Assembly: GCA_963576785.1 (NCBI GenBank)
Contig: OY756139.1
Location: 3,720,001-3,784,000, forward strand
Length of the DNA: 64,000 nucleotides
Source of the DNA: Chlorophyllum brunneum
Lineage: Eukaryota > Basidiomycota > Agaricomycetes > Agaricales > Agaricaceae
Reading direction: 5' to 3'
Shown here one piece after another: positions 23,210 through 35,253 of the stretch. Within the stretch, counting starts at the first letter, position 1; every line of letters starts with the position of its first letter. The notes under the pieces were generated by a model. The model had not been told where the DNA came from and did no database searches. It saw only the letters and a program-made list of their open reading frames with translations. The translations under genes and the position numbers were made by a program.

Positions 23210-23640
23210 TGTATTTTCTAAGCTCCATTACATGTGACTAACTCTTCAGTATATTATTCACCTAATATTTGTCATCAAGGCTGTGCCTTCTGACTCATAT
23301 TATGCACCTCTTACTCATGTATTTCATGAGCTGACTGATTGCTATCACTCCAATTATGCTACTGGATACTACTAATGATATCGCAGTGTTTCAAGGGACT
23401 CTGTAGTCATTACTGACTCATTATGCATAGTTATTACTTGTAGGTCTTAGGGTTTGCTACCCAGACACTTAGTATATAAAGTAGCATGTATTTCCCTCAT
23501 GTTTCCTTAGATAATCTATTCAATTATTCTATCTTGCTCTACTTGACTCACAGCAACTTTCTTAGTAACTTTACTGTCTACTAACCACATTATCAGTAAG
23601 TTAGATTGTCTGTCAATATGTATTACTGTGCTAGAAAACA
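23210..23640 (+). repeat. 3' LTR of copia D
   Basis: This 431-bp LTR starts TATTGTCATTTG after a purine tract and ends GAAAACA. It is similar over its whole length to the copia E LTRs at 32691-33135 and 47039-47483. It has a TATATAAAG promoter box near 23474. The first dinucleotide is TA where copia E has TG. Confidence 0.88.
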
Positions 23641-23741
23641 GTGTTTGGATAAAGACAAGAAAGTAGATAAAAGAGGAAGGGATGATACAATTGGCAAAGT
23701 GTAGGGAATATATCAAGTATTACTACACTTTATATACTAGT
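23641..23741 (-). repeat. gypsy-1 LTR fragment O, left part
   Basis: This is part of a gypsy-1 LTR (minus orientation), from TTTGGATAAAGAC to the TATATACTAGT region. Its first 36 or so bases are missing; copia D abuts instead. The LTR resumes at 48709 after gypsy H, which duplicated CTAGT (23737-23741 and 48704-48708). It is either a solo LTR or the right LTR of an element lost to the left. Confidence 0.85.
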
Positions 23742-24873
23742 TGTTATGGATTCGGCTACTAAGGACAATTGAAGAGGATGTGACCTCTAGGGTATGGCCT
23801 TAATACCTATCTCAGCCAAGTAACCAGATAAGCAAACATTATCAAACTGTTGTTACTCAACCAAGAAATGGAAATCCCATTTATCTTGTAGCTCTGAGTG
23901 ATGAGGGCAAGTAGAGAATAAGCAATTAAGCAATCTTCTATTGATTGACAGCAACTGTCAATGGAAACTCTTCTTGGGCAATCAAGAAGGCTATTCCTAT
24001 AGAAGATCAAAGTTTAAGCTTTGACTTCCTAATACAGTCAGCTATTTATACTACTTCTTTTCTATAAATACTATGAAGTATAGATAATGAGACTGAAACA
24101 AGTTTCACAATGTGAAACTGATAGATATGAAACTCAAGACAAAACACTACTAAAGATAGACATGAAGCTGATAAAGGTGAAACAACTAAATATAGAGCAA
24201 AGTGAAACTGATAAAGGTGAAATGAATGAGTGCTTACTCATTCTCAGAGATCTCGGATGACAATGATAGAGATTCATTGGAACAGCTGTAGTTGCAAGAT
24301 GTACAGGATGAGGTGGTAGAGAGTGATGATAATGACAGTGGTGATGGAAGAACTGCATCCATAGGATGATCAGAGTCAGATGATAAGGATAACATTGATG
24401 CGATTGGTTTTTCAGGGGAGTAGGACTTGGGTGACTCAACAAAGGCTCAAGTAGATCACAATAGCAGATAGGGAGAGTTGTTGCTGTCACTACTGGGTAC
24501 AGCAGGTTCATTGTTTGGTGATAAGTCCCTAGGTCACATCTCTATACAATAGATTCCATCAGTGACTTGTTGGTGAATGAGTGCTTTGAGTGCTGGACCA
24601 CGAGTGTACATGTAGGGATGGATGTACTGCATAGTTTCTTTGGTAGTAGGTCATGCTTTCCAACCATTATTCCAAGCACCATAGAGGTTGTTCTTGATGG
24701 TGCATAAGTAGAGTCCATCAGTATTGCATATATGTAAATATGGTGCATATTTCCAAGCTATTCAATATAGAGAGTTGATGACAGTGTCATTGGATCATGG
24801 TGGTGGGACAAGTGGTATTGCTTTTGGGAACTTGTTGTAATCTCTGATATAGGTTCAAGGTTCAGTCATAACA
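23742..24873 (-). repeat. 3' LTR of gypsy H (1132 bp)
   Basis: Runs on the plus strand from TGTTATGGATTCGG to GTCATAACA and is nearly identical to 47572-48703. Frames inside it are not genes. Short direct repeats of the type TTTCACCTTTATCAG occur near 24170-24225. Confidence 0.93.
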
Positions 24874-24879
24874 TTATTC

Positions 24880-26310
24880 CCTTTGTTAGTAATGAATTCC
24901 ATTTTGTTACATTCAATCTTGGGCAGTCAGTAGTAAGGACTGTCCTTGGGGAGTTTTTCAACTCCATACAGTTTGACTGGGCAGTATCTAATGTGATTGG
25001 CCACTTCCAACATCTGAGAAGGGATCTTTATAATGGCCTTCATCCTAGTAGGGTGGTAAGGTTGAGGTGGCAGATGATAGAGGGGGCAAGATGCTATCTT
25101 GGGTTCTGGTGGTGGCAGTTCTGGAGCACCATTGGGGTTGGGAGGCCTGAGCCTAATAGTACAATAGCTTCGAGTATTTGCTCCATTTCTGGAACTATGA
25201 ACACAGCTGATGACCTTATTGAGTCAATTGTATAGTTTTTGCATGTTGGGATCCAGTTGTTGGGTTTGATAAGCCAGAGTGGTAGTTTGGCTGTATTGTT
25301 GATCATAGTTGGGTTGGCTTTGTAGTACAAGTCAAGTATTTCGAGGTTGGATACTTTGTATGGGCTGTCTATGAACTTGTGAAGTCAGGTTAATTGTTGC
25401 TGCAGCATAGGAAATCTGGTGGGGTCTTTCATTTTCATGGTCATGATACTAGTGATGATCTCAGATAGCCTGGTAACAGTTGAGTGGAACTGCAGGTGGT
25501 TCATACTCATATTGAGGTAGGTCATGATGTATAGGATGGCCTTGGACAGGCACAGGTTCAATGAGTCTATGCTTCATTCAGGCATCAGTCTGAACTGGAG
25601 TTGATTGATGAGTCAGATTGCCATCATTAGTAGCATCATAGAAAGGAAGGCCTTGAGGGATTCTCGATGTGGGATATACAGGGTGAGGCTCTGGTGGAGG
25701 TTCTTGAGGCTGGTCATTGTTTTGAGTGGGTAGTTGGGAAATGTTAGGAGTCGATAAAGGGCTGCCTTGGCTGTGTGCACTAAGGGTAGTGCTAATTAAG
25801 CAACAGAGAAGTCAATAGGAGTGTTGGATGCATTGCAAATCCTCACATACTCCATTGGGTAGAGTGTGGCTAGTAAGAATGTCATAGCTTTGCTGTATGG
25901 TATAGGTATATCAACTAAGCATTCATATATTATGAAGGCAAGCAGCAAGTGAATTCCTACATTTGTCACAATGGGCAACAGATGTGTTATCCTCTCATAG
26001 ATCAGGGTAGCAATTGGATAATTGTCTTTTGATAGTGTTTTGAAGTTGTAGGCAGGCGGTATTACATGTGGATTCAATATCAAGTAGGGGAGGGATGGTA
26101 TGTGGCTGTAATCTAATGGGCTGGATAAATTCCTTATTGTTGAGGGTGATGGAATACTTGGGCAATGAGTGGAGGATATTATCAAGGTCTGGCAATACAG
26201 GTGGTCCATTGATGATATTGGTGGCAATTTCAGTGGTATTAATAACAGTAGCTGTGGTGGCTGGTGCTGAGGCTGGGCAAGTATTGGAAGCATTAAAAGA
26301 TATGGGGAGT
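24880..26310 (-). pseudogene. gypsy H accessory coding region after the chromodomain (broken)
   Basis: About 1.4 kb separate the chromodomain from the 3' LTR. Two frames look protein-like. One runs from ATG 26293 to 25796 (including KDNYPIATLIYERITHLLPI). A second, with stops, runs through about 25680-25094 (including NHLQFHSTVTRLSEIITSIM and LWLIKPNNWIPTCKNYTI). I recognise no family. The pattern of N, LQ, LS and I in the second frame loosely resembles the helical part of gypsy-1 ORF3, which is suggestive only. A further Pro/Tyr-rich stretch continues to the LTR. Confidence 0.5.
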
Positions 26311-29300
26311 TCAGATATTGTGAACTCTCTTATAGGTCTCAAGTATGTTCTTCATGTTTTGGAGGTTTGATATGGGTTCCCATGAATTTTCGGAAGTATG
26401 GTAGCCTTTCCACTTGATTAGGTATCTGAAATGATTATTTATCCTTTTATGGTGAAGAATGGCGTCAACTTCATATTCTTCTTGATTATTAACAAGGAGA
26501 GAGAGGGGTTGAGATGTGTGTCATCCATAGATCATGTTTTCGATTGCAGGAGTAAGGAGGAAGGTATGAAACTTGTTATAGATCTTCTATGTTTCAGGTA
26601 ATTTTAGCTGAAACACAACAGGTGAGATCTTCTTGACAGTTGTGAAAGGTCCTTCCCTTCTTTGGGTGATTTTCCTATTTGCGAAGTTTATTGGTAGGTG
26701 TTTGTTTTCTAGCCAAACTTTATCCCCTTTGTTAAAGTTTGGTAACCTATAATTTGCAGTTTGTTTGGCCATGATTTCACAGGTGTGGTTGTGTGCTTTG
26801 AGAGCTCAATGTTGAGCATCAGATAGTTTCTTGAGACGATCCTCAGTGGTAGAGCATTTGTTGGTTCCAGAGTAGTGGGGAATGCTTTTGGTGCATAGCC
26901 ATAGAGTAGCTGGAAGGATGTGACTCCTTTTGTCCAGCATGGGGGCAATTGTTATGAGCAAATTCATAGAGTAAGAGGAACTTTGCCCAATCATTTGGTT
27001 GAGCTAAAGTGGCAAGTCCTAAATATAGCTCAATTTCTTGATTGATCTGTTCAGTTGATCCATTAGTTTGTGAGTGATAGGCTGTTGAATAGGCAGGATC
27101 GATGCTAAGTAGTTTATAGAATTCTTACATCACTTTGGCGGTAAATCATGGATCTTGGTTGGAGATGATCTTGTCAGGTATGCCATATTTGGCAAAGAGG
27201 TGGTTGACCATAGCTGTGCAATCTGTTGTGTATCAGCACTTTTGGTAGTTGGCACTAGAATTATCCCCTTCGATAATCCATGGTCCACTATGGATAAAAT
27301 ACAATCATATCCTTGGGACAGGGGGAGATCAGTGATAAGGTCCATTGATATCTGGGAAAATGGATGGGTTGACTTGGGGGGCAGGAATAGGTTGTAGTGG
27401 TGGCTTCATTGGATGATGGTTAATCTTGAATTGCTGGTACTTTGGGCATCCAGTGACATAGTCCTTGATTCCTGGCCAATAGGTGTAATCCAGTATCTTG
27501 GATAAGGTAGCTGCTGCTCCTGGGTGGAGGTTTGGTAAGGCATCATGGGCATGTTCAGTCCAGTGTTTCAATCCAGGGTTATTTGGAATAATAACTCAGT
27601 CAGCATTGTGTAGGAGATCACTATCAGATATCTCATCAAGATTGGGGTCGATCATATCACAGTGTTGACATACTTCATCAAGATCAGCTTTGGTGAGTAG
27701 GTGCACTATGGTACTGTCAAATACAGTCACTTCCTGGTTGTCTTTGTCATCGGAAGTGTGGTCAGGTCATTATGATAATGCATTGGCTAGGCCATTCTTT
27801 TAGCTAGGTATATGCTTAACCTTCAGTTGAGGTTTGAAGCATTCCATATAGGCTGCCCATCGGGCTTGATGTCGATTAAGGGTCTGGGGTTCCTTGAATC
27901 AGGATAAGTTCTCATGATTGCTCTATACAATGAATTCATGTTTGGCTCCTTCCAAATGGTGGCACCATTCTTTTAAGGCTTATATGATAGCTAGCCATTC
28001 TTGCTCTGAGCAGTGGTAGTTTTGTTCTGTCAAGTTGAATGCTCTGGAGATAAAGGCAATTGGGTGCTTTACTCTATTATTATTGCATTGGGTGAGGATG
28101 GCTCCTGAGACATACACAAAAGTGTCAGTTTTGATTTCAAAAGGTTTGTCAGGATCTGGCACAATCAAGATAGGCTTCTCCATGAAGCATTTCTTCAGAT
28201 CTTTGAAGGTGGTTTAGTGCTCATTGGTCCAATGGAATTTAATATTTTTGGACATGAGAGAGTTTAGTGGTATGGTATGTTGTGCATAATTCTTGATGAA
28301 TCTTCTGTAGAAGTTACAGAATCCAATAATTTTTCACATATTGCAGGTCATTTTGGGTATTGGCCAATTCTTAATTCCTTCAAGTTTGGCTACATCCATT
28401 TCAATGGATGATAGGGAGATTACAGTACCAAGGTACTCAAGGTGTTGTTTCTCGAATTCACATTTCTTGGGTTTGAGAAATAGATCATGTTCTTGAAGTA
28501 ATTTTAATACTTTACAGGTAAGGCATCGGAGTTCTTCTTATGTTTTGGCATGTATGAGGATGTCATCCATATATACAAGAACTCCTCCTTTGTCAATCAG
28601 GGGGCAGAATATGTGGTCCATCATGGATTGGAAAGTGGCTAGGGAGTTGTACATCCCAAAGAACATTACAGTTGGCTTGTATAGGCCTTTTGGTATTCTG
28701 AATGCACCTTTCCATTCATCACCTTTTCAGATGTGGATATTGTTGTATCCAGTGTGTACATCGAGTTTGGTAAACCAATTTGATCCTTTAAGTCTGTCAA
28801 GTAGTAATGAAATGAGTGGGATTGGGTATACATTCTTGATGGTGTGACTATTGAGATATTGATAGTCTTGACATGGATGGAGTTTTCCAGCTTTCTTCCC
28901 TACAAAGAAGAAAGGTGAAGCCATAGGTGATTTTGATCATTGAATATATCCTTTGGCTAGGTTCTTCTCAATGAACTTATCAGGTTTATTGGTCTCTTGG
29001 GGCAGTAGTTGATAAGTGGGTCCAGCTTTTGGTTCAAAAGATTCTTTTGTCTCAATTTTGTGATCCCAAGGTCGAGTGGGTGGGTATTGTGAAGCAGCTT
29101 GTTCACTGAATATATCAAGGTAGTCATGAAAATTGGCTGGTACAATTTTCAGAGGGTCAGTCTCTTTCTTCTCTCCATATTGCTGGGTAATAAACTGGGA
29201 GGCATTGGCTTTGAAGTTTATTTCTTCAAATGCGGCAGGTTCAAGGTAGATGTGGTTCACTTTTTTGGCTTTGTTTGCACTGTTATCCATGGAGGTGATG

Positions 29301-29779
29301 AGGTAGTTGAGCTGGGGGTTGTCAATAAATGGAGTTCTCCATTTCATAGTTTTTCTTGACCAATCAACTTCTGGGTTGAATTGCAATAGCCAGAGCATTC
29401 CTAAGATTAGGCATGGCATTCCTAGTCCAATGATTCTTGGTTTTAGAATCATTTGTTGTCCATCTATGGTGAGTCTAAGAACAGCATCATGGGTAGCTTG
29501 TCCTTGTCCATTGGTGGTTCCATCAGTGTTAAGGATGGTAACTGGTGTGTTAAGTGGATGGGTTGGTAGGTTCCATTGTTCTGCAAGAGATGGGTTGATG
29601 TAATTTCCAGCTGCTCCTGAATCTAGGAGGGCAAGGTGTTCAGTAGTTGTGCTAGGTAAGTGGACAGTAGTTGGAACATAGATAGTATTGTTCTTTGGAA
29701 CAATGTTAATGGTGGTGATTTGTTCAGTGTTGGGTTTGTGAGGTGGCTTGGGTTGGGGGTAGTCATTGTATTGTGGCAT
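26311..29779 (-). pseudogene. gypsy H pol: protease, RT, RNase H, integrase, chromodomain (broken)
   Basis: This is a polyprotein in one frame with many stops. Protease: LALLDSGAAGNYI near 29640. [14 protein letters not shown] at 28915, [14 protein letters not shown] at 28765, VMFFGMYNSLATFQ at 28660 and VYMDDILIH near 28570. RNase H: FEIKTDTFVYVSGAIL near 28125 and SEQEWLAI near 27995. Integrase: zinc arm about 27570-27450 (the HHCC set appears degenerate, with CPKYQQ for CxxC), then core segments to 27050. The C-terminal KGDKVWLENKHLP and REGPFTTVKKIS follow near 26710-26640. The chromodomain is [13 protein letters not shown]...[17 protein letters not shown] near 26480-26380. It ends at TGA near 26311. 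Confidence 0.88.
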
Positions 29780-29937
29780 TAAATAAGAAATCTGCAGTTT
29801 ATTTATAGTTTGAGATCTAGATACAGTAGCTAGTCTCTTCAGACAAAAGACTTAATTAGGTCTTCACCAGGATAATTGTCTGCAACATTGAAGAGTTCTT
29901 CTATCTCTTCATCAGAGGCATCTTCCATTATATTCAT

Positions 29938-31749
29938 GATTTAGGTAGACTTGAATTGTTGCTTGTTTCGGTCAAAGTGTTTGGACTTATAAGTAGCATT
30001 CTTTGACATGCTGGCACAGTTCTTTCCATGGCTTTGTTGTGGGAAATTTCTGGAAAAATGTCTAGCAAATTTGCATGTGAAGTAGTTTTGTTTGTTATAT
30101 AACTTCCGGAGTTTGGGTGATAAGATAGCATTGAGTTGGGCTGTGGCAAGTTTTGTGGCCATGCGGGCAACTTGCTGGGTAGTTGTGTTCAAATATTCAT
30201 CATTATCTGATGATACTTCTTCCTCAGATTCTTCTTCTTCTTTATCAGATCCTTCTCCCATTAGGTAAAGATTATTGAGCTGCTGCTTGAGGATGTGGTC
30301 GATGTCCATGGGACTATAGCCTGGGGGGTTACTGCTTCTTTGAGTTGGCTGCTAAGGTCTTGCATAAGACATTGAACTTGATGCTTTTGGAGTGCAATAT
30401 TTTGAGCAATAGGAGGTATGTCATACTGAGTGATGATGTTCTGTTGAGCTAAAATTCTATTGTAGGTGTGCCATTGTTGCTGCATTTTGTGCAGCTGTGT
30501 ACCAAGTATTAATGTCATTTGGGACAGGGTTCTGACTGTAGACAAGCCTTTTGTAATATGAATCCAGTCCTTTAATGAAGAATATGATTTTGGTCTCTGT
30601 GTAGGTGATTCCAGCTTGGGTACACATATTCTTGAATTGCTTAACATAGACTGCAGTGGGTTGTCCATTCTGGGTAACATTAGATAGTTGATCGATGGCA
30701 ACAAGGGTGTTGTTTGTGGGTAAAAATGAAGTGTCAAGTTCTGTAAGGAACTGTTTGATGGTCTGGATGGGGCTGAAGACATTATTGGTAGTGTATGAGA
30801 TGGTGTAGGCTTGTTTCCATTCTCTGGCCAATTCTTCCATCCTAAGGAGGGCATACATGATTTTGGACTTGTTTTTTGGTAGATTGTTGGGCTATGATGC
30901 AAAGTAGATCTGGAGGTTTTTCTTCCAGTTGGGATAGTCAAGTGGGTCACCATAGAAAATGGCAGGCTTTGGGAGCTTGGGGTCTGGCATGTTTGATCCT
31001 GTAGATGAGTTTGGTGGCGAGCTTGCTGGGGAGTTTGATAGGGACAATTGGCATGTTTGTGGCTATTGGGTTGTCCTGAGTGTAATTGGAGGTCCTGGTA
31101 TCCTGGTCATCTGCTGGTAGGTGCTGGCAGGTACCACTGGTTAGGTTGTCTGATAGCTGGTTGACTGATAGTTGGTCATCTGGCTGGTTTGACTTTGTTG
31201 AGCTTCCCTTTCTCTTTGTTCTCGGAGTAGCTGGAGGGCTCCAGTGAGTGGGTTTGGTGAATTCAATATATTGTTGTCAAATTTGTATTGGGGCTCAAGT
31301 TCTGGTGTCTGGGGTAGTGGCTCTTCAGAGTGCTCACTTCTATGTTTGGAGTGTTTGGGGTTGTCTGAGTGTTCAGACTCAGTAGAGATAGGTTTTCTGT
31401 ACTATTGGTTGGACTGCTGGGATTGCTGAGATTGCTATGATTGTTGTCTTGAGATTACTTGTTGTACCCAGTCAGATTGTGTGTAAGCAGGTGTCTAATA
31501 AGGCTCTGAACTCTGTCTTGGGGCAGGTTCACTGGTTCTAATCCTACTAGCTGTGGCACTAGTCAAGGGTTGTTCAAGGGGTTGGGAAGTGGTCGAGGTG
31601 GACTGTTGGATAGGGGCTGGTGGGGAATATTGAACTAGTTCTGGGTTTTGCCAGGAGGTTTGTTGAGTAGGCTTAACAATGTAAGGTTCTGCAGCCTTGG
31701 ATTGCAATCTAGTCCTGTAGACCAGAGGTGTGGGTGGAGTAGTCTCCAT
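29938..31749 (-). pseudogene. gypsy H gag (broken)
   Basis: The start at 31749 gives METTPPTPLVYRTRLQSK, a Pro/Gln/Ser-rich N-terminus. The capsid-like domain lies at about 30985-30457: IFYGDPLDYPNWKKNLQIYF, MYALLRMEELAREWKQAY, then KGLDSYYKRLVYS. An acidic segment (DKEEEESEEE) lies near 30250, and a degenerate zinc knuckle (NYFTCKFARHFSRNFP) near 30090 has Phe in place of a cysteine. The protein is split over several frames and stops. The similarity is to Ty3/gypsy gag proteins of fungal chromoviruses. Confidence 0.78.
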
Positions 31750-32339
31750 TTGCTTTGTGCAACATCGGACTCATTCAATCTTGACTGAGTTGCACCTTTA
31801 TCTCATCAACAATTATTTACAACTTCTTTCTGTACTTTCTGGGAATACACAACAGGTTTCGAGGGTATCCTCTACTGAGTGCTCTTGCTTTTTGAGAGAA
31901 TCCGTTACTGGTATAACAGCAACAAGGCATGATGTGTCTTCACAGTTGCTAGTATCATTTGGCTGACTAGATGGCAGCCATTTGGTTTAGCTTCTCTATA
32001 GATGGCTTCTCTGTAGCCTAGTAGTTGTGACCTTCCATTCCTTCTGGGTCTTCTTTCAACCAGAGTACTTCTCGATGAGAATCCAGAGGTAGGATGCATG
32101 GCAGACAAGTTTCTCTTCTTCTTAAGGAGGAAACCACAAAGTCAGTCGATAGCATACATTCTATGAGCAGGTCTTTGTGCTTAGCCCTACTAACTTGAGG
32201 GGTACTCTAGGTACTGGCAGGCACAGTGTCCTATGTGACTGATAGCAAGTTATGCTCCTATACAGCAGATAGGCACTGTGTACAACTCTTCTTGGATTCC
32301 TGTAACAGTGACAATGGCAATAATGCAGGAAGATGTTAT
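31750..32339 (-). other. gypsy H 5' leader (upstream of gag)
   Basis: About 590 bases lie between gag and copia E with no convincing gene. The leader resumes at 47489-47571 on the far side of copia E and then meets the 5' LTR. No repeat or RNA gene was seen. Confidence 0.6.
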
Positions 32340-32344
32340 CCTTG

Positions 32345-32558
32345 TATTGTTATTTGTACTTATTATAGCTGCATTCCATGTGACTAGCTCTTCAGTATTA
32401 TTCATATAATATTTGTCATCGAGGCTATGCCCTCTGACTCACATTATGCACTCTTTCCTCATGTATTTCATGAGCTGACTGATACTCTGTTGCTCCAATT
32501 ATACTACTGGACACCACTGATGATATTATAGTGTTTCAAGGGACTCCATAGTCATTAC
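32345..32558 (+). repeat. Truncated copia-1 LTR at the outer 5' end of element E
   Basis: This is the first 214 bp of a copia-1 LTR (TATTGTTATTTG...), ending abruptly at TCATTACT where gypsy-1 LTR sequence begins. It is more diverged from the two full LTRs of E than those are from each other. Confidence 0.85.
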
Positions 32559-32690
32559 TTAGGAATGATAAATGTGACGGGCACATGATAGGAATGTACT
32601 GTCTATCTATAGTTCATAACAACTATGTTGCAATTATTTACCTATTCAGTTTGGTGCTTGATTTCATATTGCACTTTGAGCTAGGAGGAG
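32559..32690. repeat. Copy of the gypsy G LTR end plus copia 3' tail
   Basis: 32559-32620 matches the right end of a gypsy-1 LTR. 32621-32690 begins ACTATGTTGCAATT and matches the copia tail at 46970-47038, including the purine tract AGGAGGAG. The junction is the same one made by insertion of gypsy G at 46969/46970, so this is a secondary copy and not a new insertion. Confidence 0.85.
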
Positions 32691-33135
32691 TGTTGTTATT
32701 TGCACTTACTATAGCTGCATTCTATGTGACTAGCTCTTCAGTATTATTTGTATAATATTTGTCATTGAGGCTGTGCCCTCTGACTCACATTATGCACTCT
32801 TTCCTCATGTATTTCATGAGCTGACTAATACTCTGTTGCTCCAATTATGCTACTGGACACCACTGATGATATCACAGTGTTTCAAGGGACTCCATAGTCA
32901 TTACTGACTCATTATACTTAGTATTATCCATAGGTCTTAGGGTTTGCTACCCAGACATTTAGTATATAAAGTAGCATGTATTCCTTTATGTTTCTTTAGA
33001 CAATCTACTTGATTTCTACTTGCTCTACTTGACTCTCACAGCAACTCCTTACTAGTACTTAAACCATCCTACTAACCACACTATTAGTAAGTCAGATCAT
33101 TTGTCTACTACTGCATGTTACTGTGCTGTTCAACA
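32691..33135 (+). repeat. Full LTR serving as 5' LTR of copia E
   Basis: This 445-bp LTR runs from TGTTGTTATTTG to GTTCAACA, with a TATA box (TATATAAAG) at 32963-32971. It is nearly identical to 47039-47483. It is unusual in being preceded by a copia polypurine tract and tail and followed by a primer site, i.e. it is shared between a lost upstream unit and element E. Confidence 0.92.
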
Positions 33136-33377
33136 GGTTATAGGCCCTGGATTGCCTGTTCCCCATATGCCATGACTGGCTGCAAGTAGGTTGTAGATAG
33201 GCTGATCTGACCAGTCCTATAGAGCATGGTCTTTCTAGCCCATCCCTCTAACATAACTCAATTGTTTCATGCTCTATTAAAGGCTTCCTAATAAGGGTTC
33301 ATAGCTTGAACAGTGTAGTGGCACAGATCTGATCGCCCACAAATCTGATTGCTAATTACGTCCATATTTAGACTACA
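33136..33377 (+). promoter_or_regulatory. copia E primer-binding site and leader
   Basis: GGTTATAGGCCC directly follows the LTR (33136-33147). With one mismatch it is complementary to the anticodon stem-loop of initiator tRNA-Met (GGGCCCATAACC), the half-tRNA primer known from Drosophila copia. The rest of the leader, about 230 nt, shows no other feature. Confidence 0.65.
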
Positions 33378-34136
33378 ATGTCTTCTCCTATCTCTGTAGT
33401 TCTCGCCTCGATCCCTATTCTCTCCGGGACCATCAATTATAATGAGTGGGTGGACTGGATGCAGGACACCCTTGCCTTGGTCTCTGCCAATGGTACCTCT
33501 GTCATCAGTGATGAATCCTTGCTGACACCCCTGTCACAAATTCACACCCTAGTCCCTGCCTATGCAATCATCCCCCCTCCTACAGGGCAGGAGGCAATCA
33601 AACATGCTGCTCGGGTGTACATGCACCAGGTGGTTTACTCAATCATCAAGAGTAAACTACTTGCCAAGATGATCAAGGGGAACCTCCCCAATGTCAACAG
33701 CATATGGGTACATCTTCATACTGTATATGGCCTAAAGTCCATTTCCAGACTCTATTCAAAATATGTTGAGACAATCCACTTCTGTCTCCATCCAAATGAG
33801 GACCCCTCCAGCCTGATCACCAAGCTTGCTGTTCTCTATGAACAACTCGACACTAATAGCAATTGTGTCATCCCTGAGATCATTAAGGCAATGACTCTTC
33901 TCTCCGGCATCCCAAATGCCTGGAACATCATCACACCTTTTGTCACGGTAAACATGCAGATCCCTGCTGTGACCTTTGCTTCAGTCCACGGAACTATAAT
34001 GAACTACTGGTCAATACTTAAGGTAAACCAGTTAGTAAATAAGTTCACCAGTGTTAAACCACAAGGCATGCCCCCTCACTATCAGAGGCAGCAGCAGCAG
34101 CAACAGCAACCTCCACAGCAGCAGCAGTGCCAGTAG
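33378..34136 (+). pseudogene. copia E gag (252 residues to first stop)
   Basis: Copia-type gag forms the particle shell. The ATG at 33378 starts MSSPISVVLASIPILSGTIN. The block YNEWVDWMQDTLALVSANG and the stretch from ANVNSIW through LHTVYGLKSISRLYSKYVE fit UBN2/copia-type gag. It ends in a glutamine run encoded by CAG/CAA repeats (34088-34135), then TAG. In intact relatives gag continues into pol, so the TAG (a likely former CAG in the run) probably truncates it. Confidence 0.8.
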
Positions 34137-35253
34137 CAGCCTCAGGAGGACAGTAAGAAGAAGAAGAGACAATGTGGTGTGAGAGTAGCAGCAAAGGCCA
34201 AGTGAATGAGGTCGATACTGGGCAACCAGCTTCCTCTGGAAATGACGCCGGGCAACTGGCCTACACCATGGACTCTGTCAACTTTGGCTTTGTCAAGTTG
34301 ATAACCAAACCTAAGAAGAGTACTTGCAACCTTGTTACTGAGGCATAGTCCTTGGTACCTCTTCCACCTTCCCTTCTCTCGCAGATAACAAATCCTGCTG
34401 AGAAGAAATCTCAAGATCCCTAGCACTGCTCCATATGCAGCTGCCAAGGTGAAAGCCTTGGATCTATATGAGAAGCAAATAGGAAATACTTCCCTCTCCT
34501 GTCTGGCCTCTCCTCTGATGGCTGCCTCTATTATAGAGGTTGATGAATTATTTGGTGCCACTCTGGCAGCCAAACCAGTCATAAGCATCCCAGCTCTGAC
34601 CACCATCAAGATCAATGAGGATACAGTGTCGATGGGATCTGAGGATGAGAACTACTCAGACAAAGCAATGGCAGGTAAGCCAAATCTTACTAGCTCTTCA
34701 CACAAATCTGAAGATTGCTGCAGGAGTGTTGTATGCATTGCTGATGTCCAAAGAGACTCTTGACTGGGTGCTCGGAGTGCAACCTCAGCTGATGTAGATC
34801 TTTGGATAAATAGCTAGACCTTTTATGCACATCATTATGTGCAATTAAATAAAACTTCAGATATTATTTTTTCTCCTCTGTTTTCAAAAGTGAAGAACAT
34901 GTGTGAAATAACACATAGCTGCAGTAGTGCATATGGATGTGCGATGAATAGGCAACCTCGCAAAATGAGTAATGAATAGCTTTTGGACTCCAGTGCCTCC
35001 CTCAATGTTACTCCAAACAAAAGGGATCTTGTCAATGTTGTTGAAGGTTCTTTCGGATCAGCATAGATTGCAGATGGAACCACTCTCTCTATTGGATCTT
35101 ATGGCACTGTCTATTTAGAGACAGAAGTAAAACTTAAGCTTGGTGAAGTTCAGTGGCAGACCCTGCACCTTTGCCCAGTATATCACATACCAAAGTTAGA
35201 TATGAGACTTCTCAACCAGATCCATCACAGATAAAACTGGTCTGATTGCAGAA
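34137..35253 (+). pseudogene. copia E degenerate region with protease relic
   Basis: About 1.1 kb link gag and integrase with many stops in all frames. Near 34977-35010 the segment LLDSSASLNVTP matches the copia protease active site (consensus DSGAS; Ser replaces Gly here). LYHIPKLDMRLL-like wording near 35170-35215 corresponds to the protease end. No intact zinc knuckle was found. Confidence 0.6.

Larger units (their letters stand above)
22143..23640 (+). mobile_element. Ty1/copia element D, 3' part (copia-1 family)
   Basis: This is the C-terminal half of copia pol, followed by a polypurine tract (AGGAGGAG) and the 3' LTR. The 5' half is separated by LINE B and presumably lies off the left edge. 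It is clearly the same family as copia E, with matching RT and RNase H blocks and a similar LTR. It appears to sit inside gypsy-type LTR O, which continues at 23641. Confidence 0.88.

Noticed and set aside
23742..24146. A 405-bp LTR for gypsy H ending ACAAAACA
   Set aside because: The repeat continues to 24873 in both copies, where the CTAGT duplication and a purine tract fit. 1132 bp is the correct LTR.
24134..24511. A His/Ser/Pro-rich 125-codon frame found twice (also 47964-48341)
   Set aside because: It lies wholly inside the 1132-bp LTR of gypsy H. Its repetition reflects the LTR pair.
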